A stretch of 64,000 nucleotides of DNA, from positions 1 through 64,000 of the forward strand of contig JAAZNU010000008.1 of NCBI GenBank assembly GCA_012798135.1, written 5' to 3'. Shown one piece after another: positions 60,440-64,000 of the stretch (position 1 is its first letter; each line of letters starts with the position of its first letter). The notes beneath the pieces were generated by a model. The model was not told where the DNA came from. It was given only the letters and a program-made list of their open reading frames with translations, and searched no databases. Source of the DNA: Veillonellaceae bacterium. GTDB taxonomy: Bacteria > Bacillota_C > Negativicutes > UBA1444. The position numbers and the translations under genes are program-made.

Positions 60440-61504
60440 CTAAAAATAGTCTTCGTCGGAAAACACTTCAGAGACCGGAACCGGCGTTGATTTACCATAA
60501 ATTTTATTGACAACATATTTGTCGATAAAAAACCGATTCTCGCCGATAAGACAGGTGTCAATGTGTTTGCCAAAACAACGAATTCTCATTCCCCGTTCAA
60601 CAATATCTTTTAATGGTTCATCGAAAAAATTGCCCAGAGTTGTATGGATATATGGGCATGGCATGACGTCGCCATATTTGGTGACGGAGATCATTCTTTT
60701 TACTGCAATGCAGCCCAAATCCAATCCGTATGATGGTGTCAAATGAGTAAACACATTATATTTTTTCTCCAATTCGCGAATATAATCCATATCGTCGCGA
60801 GTAACCAACGCGTCAAAATTCCCTTCCCAAGCGCCGACCGGTTTTGCATAGGTAACAAATACACCGACATTTTTTGTTTTTGCGAACTCTAAAAACTCAA
60901 TGAACTCCTCTGACCGCACCCTTTGCTTAGTTACTACGGTCGACAAAATAATATTCAGCCCCGCGTTCAGCGATGCGTCAATCGCTTTCATCGCCCGCGC
61001 ATGCGATCCCTTCGCATTGCGAAATTGATCATGTTCAGCAGCCGAAAGGCTATCTAAGCTCAACTGAATTTTATCGACGCCGATCTGCTTCAGATGTTTT
61101 GCCCTTTTATCATCCAGGAGCCAACCATTTGTGTCGGATGTTATATAGAACTTTTGTGGGTCAATGGCAGCTACGAGTTCGTCAAAGTCTGGAAACACCA
61201 ATGGTTCTCCGCCGGTAATGACCCAATGGGCCAATCCCATTTCATCCGCCTGTCTGGATAACTCTTTGACATCTTCAATCCGAAAGAACCGATCCTTTTT
61301 TTGCTCTTGAAATTTTTTGATACAACAATGCTCGCAGGCAAAATTGCAACGGTAATCATATTGAAACTGGATAATGGCGATACTCTCTCCGCGGTTAACC
61401 TTATCCGCGTACTGCATAATTTTTTCAAAGGCATACGGTTTATTGTGCTTTAATTGATTTCTTTTTTCCATTTCAGCGTGACTGAGTTTCTCGTTTTCAG
61501 GCAT
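60440..61504 (-). CDS. Radical SAM protein in the polysaccharide cluster
   Basis: A 354-residue radical SAM enzyme: C53xxxC57xxC60 (CNFACEHC), VITGGEPLVFPDF, and C-terminal cysteines in LGCIAVK, MPCPYIHT and RCFGKHIDTCLIG, suggesting an auxiliary cluster. ATG 61504 with GGAGG overlaps the methyltransferase gene by 8 bases. Radical SAM enzymes in such clusters may carry out sugar epimerisation, deoxygenation or peptide modification; I cannot say which. It is AT-richer than the core genes. Confidence 0.8.
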   Translation of the reverse strand: MPENEKLSHAEMEKRNQLKHNKPYAFEKIMQYADKVNRGESIAIIQFQYDYRCNFACEHCCIKKFQEQKKDRFFRIEDVKELSRQADEMGLAHWVITGGEPLVFPDFDELVAAIDPQKFYITSDTNGWLLDDKRAKHLKQIGVDKIQLSLDSLSAAEHDQFRNAKGSHARAMKAIDASLNAGLNIILSTVVTKQRVRSEEFIEFLEFAKTKNVGVFVTYAKPVGAWEGNFDALVTRDDMDYIRELEKKYNVFTHLTPSYGLDLGCIAVKRMISVTKYGDVMPCPYIHTTLGNFFDEPLKDIVERGMRIRCFGKHIDTCLIGENRFFIDKYVVNKIYGKSTPVPVSEVFSDEDYF

Positions 61505-62651
61505 TTGAACGTCCTCCGTCAAAAGTAACTTCTTCCAGTCCATTCTCCCGCAGTATTGCGCAACAAATGTGGGGGGCTATGTTCCGTAAAATTTTCGCAA
61601 TCTCGTCCGAATAACCAGCAGCCATTATAATGACTGCATCCATCGGATCGCTTTGTAGCCGCTCAGGAGCCACAATAGGGATATGCGTCGCCGGCGTGAA
61701 TTTCATTTGCTTAAATTTTGCCGAATCAACAACATATTTTATTCTTCCGCTCAGGTTCACCAATGCCAATACAGCCAGTGCCTGATGACCCGCTCCCCAA
61801 ACAGCCACTTTATTATCTCCAAAGCGAGAAACGAATTTCTCTATTTCGCAGGTAATCCTTGCTCTATTCTGAAGAAAAGCAGAAAGTTCCAGCTGCTTTC
61901 GCTTGCGTACAACAGCAGAAAGAATGTAATCATGCCACACAGTGCCAATCTCTGCCACTTCAAAACCATTCAGATTTAATACCGTAGTTAACGAGTCACG
62001 TGAAAAATACAACAAATGATCCGCCGTAAACTCTGAAAACAGATTTTTCTGCAACATCATGTCAAAATTAGGTACTTCAATTAGTCCAACGCCATCCGCC
62101 GTAAGAAGATGAGAAATTCCCCGGAGAACAGTGTTGGGGTGTGGCAGATGTTCAAAAAAACTCAACATATAAAAAGCGTCGAAGGGAGCTGTTGGCAATG
62201 AATATCTGTCCTGATTCACAAACCCTTGGATTGCATTGAGTCCTGCGCCCGCACACGCTTTTACCGATTCCGCGGAACTTTCCAATCCATAGGCATCCAC
62301 CGGAAATTGATTCATGACCTGCAAGTATTCACCGCGGCCACAGCCTATTTCAATTATTTTTTTACCCTTCAGGGCATATTTTTCTATAAAATCCTCAAAT
62401 TGTCTTTTTCGAAAACCAATCATTTCATCAGAAATTGCCGCAGCCCGTATAACTTCCTTGTAATATGGCACCGCTTTGCTGGTTAGCTGTAGAAGACCAC
62501 AACCTTCACACTGAAACACATTCAAACTAATGCCCCGATCTTTTTTTAGAGAACTGGCATCAGGGAAATATTGCGCCACGCTTGGCATGTTTTCAAATTC
62601 AATTATTGGTTTGAGGGGCAATTCGCGCTTGCAAACCTTACATTTATTCAA
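61497..62651 (-). CDS. SAM-dependent sugar C-methyltransferase-like protein
   Basis: A 384-residue protein with the three-part layout of NDP-sugar C-methyltransferases: an N-terminal zinc site (C4, C7, C48, C51), a central class I methyltransferase domain with the SAM motif EIGCGRG (101-107), and a C-terminal Rossmann-like domain (about 255-384; VAVWGAGHQ). It probably methylates or otherwise modifies a nucleotide sugar. It overlaps the radical SAM gene by 8 bases. Confidence 0.85.
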   Translation of the reverse strand: MNKCKVCKRELPLKPIIEFENMPSVAQYFPDASSLKKDRGISLNVFQCEGCGLLQLTSKAVPYYKEVIRAAAISDEMIGFRKRQFEDFIEKYALKGKKIIEIGCGRGEYLQVMNQFPVDAYGLESSAESVKACAGAGLNAIQGFVNQDRYSLPTAPFDAFYMLSFFEHLPHPNTVLRGISHLLTADGVGLIEVPNFDMMLQKNLFSEFTADHLLYFSRDSLTTVLNLNGFEVAEIGTVWHDYILSAVVRKRKQLELSAFLQNRARITCEIEKFVSRFGDNKVAVWGAGHQALAVLALVNLSGRIKYVVDSAKFKQMKFTPATHIPIVAPERLQSDPMDAVIIMAAGYSDEIAKILRNIAPHICCAILRENGLEEVTFDGGRSNA

Positions 62652-62671
62652 AAGCCTCGCCCCTTATCCCC

Positions 62672-63163
62672 TCAAATAAATTTCCGGTACATTTCATGAA
62701 CAGCAATCAGATTATCCGGACAACACGAATGCCATGCCCATTCGCCGGAGTTGGGCTTTCCATCTATATACATCATTTTCCCGTCCAGTGAGCTGATAAG
62801 AGAACATGTATATAACAACGAAATAAAATGCCCGCGAATCTTTCGGTCAGGGTGAATCACCTCATTCAGCGCCAGCGGGACGGGTTGGTATTTCACTTTG
62901 GAACCAAGCTCATTTAATGCCACCGCGCAAATTCTTTCGTCAATAGTCTCCTTATATCGAATGATTCCGCCCGGAATATGCCACCCTGGTGGAAAGAATC
63001 CATCGTCCCGCCACGTTAATAGAGTTTTTCCCTGTTCGTCTTTGATCAGCAAATCCACATTGATCATCGGCGTAATGCTACTGACGAAGAGAAATACATC
63101 TTCCGGCAATCCTTTGGTGGGGTCTTCAATACGGTGGGCCAGCAAATGGATCGCTTGTTTCAT
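62672..63163 (-). CDS. NUDIX hydrolase, GDP-mannose mannosyl hydrolase-like
   Basis: A 163-residue protein whose Nudix box is altered (GGIIRYKET...ALNELG) in the way seen in GDP-mannose mannosyl hydrolases, which cut at the sugar carbon and lack the classical REUXEE acidic pattern. The preceding GWHIPGG and the loop WRDDGFFPPG also fit. It may regulate the GDP-sugar pool in this cluster, or help make a GDP-linked sugar available. It lies between the methyltransferase and the TPP enzyme. Confidence 0.8.
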   Translation of the reverse strand: MKQAIHLLAHRIEDPTKGLPEDVFLFVSSITPMINVDLLIKDEQGKTLLTWRDDGFFPPGWHIPGGIIRYKETIDERICAVALNELGSKVKYQPVPLALNEVIHPDRKIRGHFISLLYTCSLISSLDGKMMYIDGKPNSGEWAWHSCCPDNLIAVHEMYRKFI

Positions 63164-63181
63164 AGAATTATTAGCCTCAAG

Positions 63182-64000
63182 TTATTGTAAATTTTCATCA
63201 ATCTCCGGCCATAAATCTTCCATTCCCGTGGTTTCCATCCCGCCGCCGCTCTTTTGCCGGGACATGACCCGGGGTGCTGTCGGCAAGTCCGGCGGGGTCA
63301 CGACATCGACAATGCAAGGGCCCGGTTCATTTAGAATTTTTGCCGTTTCGCTTCGCATTGCAGCATTGCCGTGCAAGCGGTAATTGGTTATTCCATAACC
63401 TGCCGCCACTTTTATCATATCCGGCAAATAGAGTCCTGATTCCTCATTACTGCACACATAACGGCCATCGAAGTAATTACGTTGAGTATTACGGATGGAC
63501 CCATAACCTTGATTATTCAGTATGAAAAGCTTTATAGGCAGATTAAGCCGTTTCATGGTGGCTAATTCTTGAATGTTCAACTGTATCCCGCCATCACCGG
63601 CAATACAAACGACTCGCTTGCCGTTGCTGGCTACCGCCGCTCCCAGGGCCATCGGCAGATCGAAACCCATTGCCCCCAGCCCGGGGCAATTCAGAACCCT
63701 TTGTCCCGCTTTGAATCGGAACGCCTGCATGGTAATTTCGGCGCAGGCGCCCGAACTGCCTGGAACAAGAATGTCACCTTCATCCATTAGCTCGGACAGT
63801 CTGTCGATCAGGCAATAAGTATTGACCCCTTGTTCCTGACTCGCCCAATATTCGGGCAAAATAACCGGATATTGTTTTTTCCAGGCCAAGGTCTGGTTCA
63901 GCCAGTTTTGTTGGCACAATTGATTAGGATTTGATTTTTGCCAATGCTGTTCCTGCAATTTTGCATGCAACGCGCAAATATACTCTTTCGCATCCGCCTC
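63182..64000 (-). CDS. Thiamine-diphosphate enzyme (acetolactate synthase-like), 5' part outside window
   Basis: The frame remains open to the window edge, so only the C-terminal 272 or so codons are present. The TPP-binding signature begins AGDGGIQLNIQELATM and ends near FILNNQGYGS. The middle-domain stretch NTYCLIDRLSELMDEGD is also seen. Such enzymes in polysaccharide clusters can be acetolactate-synthase-like decarboxylases or ligases for unusual sugars. A TTG at 63970 would be too short a start. It is the most upstream gene visible of the cluster. Confidence 0.85.
   Translation of the reverse strand, partial: EADAKEYICALHAKLQEQHWQKSNPNQLCQQNWLNQTLAWKKQYPVILPEYWASQEQGVNTYCLIDRLSELMDEGDILVPGSSGACAEITMQAFRFKAGQRVLNCPGLGAMGFDLPMALGAAVASNGKRVVCIAGDGGIQLNIQELATMKRLNLPIKLFILNNQGYGSIRNTQRNYFDGRYVCSNEESGLYLPDMIKVAAGYGITNYRLHGNAAMRSETAKILNEPGPCIVDVVTPPDLPTAPRVMSRQKSGGGMETTGMEDLWPEIDENLQ

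Noticed and set aside
1..64000. tRNA, rRNA or CRISPR array
   Set aside because: No cloverleaf with a GGTTCGAATCC-type arm, no rRNA stretch and no regularly spaced repeats were recognised on reading the sequence.

Overview
The window looks like a chromosome segment of a diderm, Gram-negative-type Firmicute, most likely a Negativicute of the Sporomusa kind. The reasons are the mix of Firmicute markers (RNase HIII, AroH-type chorismate mutase, an Lsa-type ABC-F protein, a c-di-AMP riboswitch before an NlpC/P60 hydrolase, a NirJ1/NirJ2-like pair) with genes that need an outer envelope (an RND pump with its adaptor, and a YbhFSR-like efflux system with a HlyD adaptor). DNA is GC-rich, many start codons are preceded by GGAGG-type ribosome binding sites, and adjacent genes often overlap by 4 bases. 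This placement is inference; no rRNA or tRNA gene was seen.

Layout. 95-460 is one small gene of unknown function. 471-13470 is a long minus-strand run: RND adaptor, RND permease joined in frame to LarB, LarC, RNase HIII, QueC, FolE2, then four envelope genes (ChbG/HpnK deacetylase, flippase-like membrane protein, sugar epimerase, GT39 glycosyltransferase). 13533-16213 is aroC-aroK-aroB. 16311-21560 is a type IV pilus operon (prepilin peptidase, four minor pilins, ComFB, PilM, PilN, PilO). 21693-32299 is an accessory block: an ABC-F ribosome protection gene behind a leader-peptide attenuator, an ABC-2 efflux system with its TetR regulator, a TerC protein behind a Mn2+ riboswitch, and hydroxylamine reductase. 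32596-35195 is a second minor-pilin operon with a large repetitive secreted protein. 35196-39555 carries a GGDEF gene between 50-base direct repeats and a two-gene phage-type primase element. 39571-47843 holds the pilus motors, platform protein and major pilin (PilB, PilT, PilC, PilA, a large membrane protein, a second PilT). 47981-58085 is metabolism and envelope: altronate dehydratase, HD hydrolase, NlpC/P60, a glycosyltransferase, AroH, two radical SAM heme-type enzymes, a two-component system, thioredoxin and a nitroreductase. 58190-64000 is a surface polysaccharide cluster that runs off the right edge.

How the parts fit. The pilus genes and aroCKB look like one ancestral locus into which drug-resistance, metal, nitrosative-stress and primase genes have been inserted. 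Three proteins point to c-di-GMP control of the pilus: PilB has an MshEN-like N-terminus, ComFB sits in the pilus operon, and a GGDEF protein lies nearby. Regulation visible in the DNA includes a class I-type attenuator (leader peptide, competing stems, terminator) before the ABC-F gene, two riboswitches, paired TetR operators, a perfect operator palindrome over the primase promoter and a near-consensus pilin promoter.

Most notable points: the RND-LarB in-frame fusion, the ABC-F attenuator, the repeat-bounded GGDEF cassette whose repeats derive from the primase C-terminus, a possible 29-residue membrane peptide gene with a non-ATG start, and a pilin-linked candidate glycosyltransferase.
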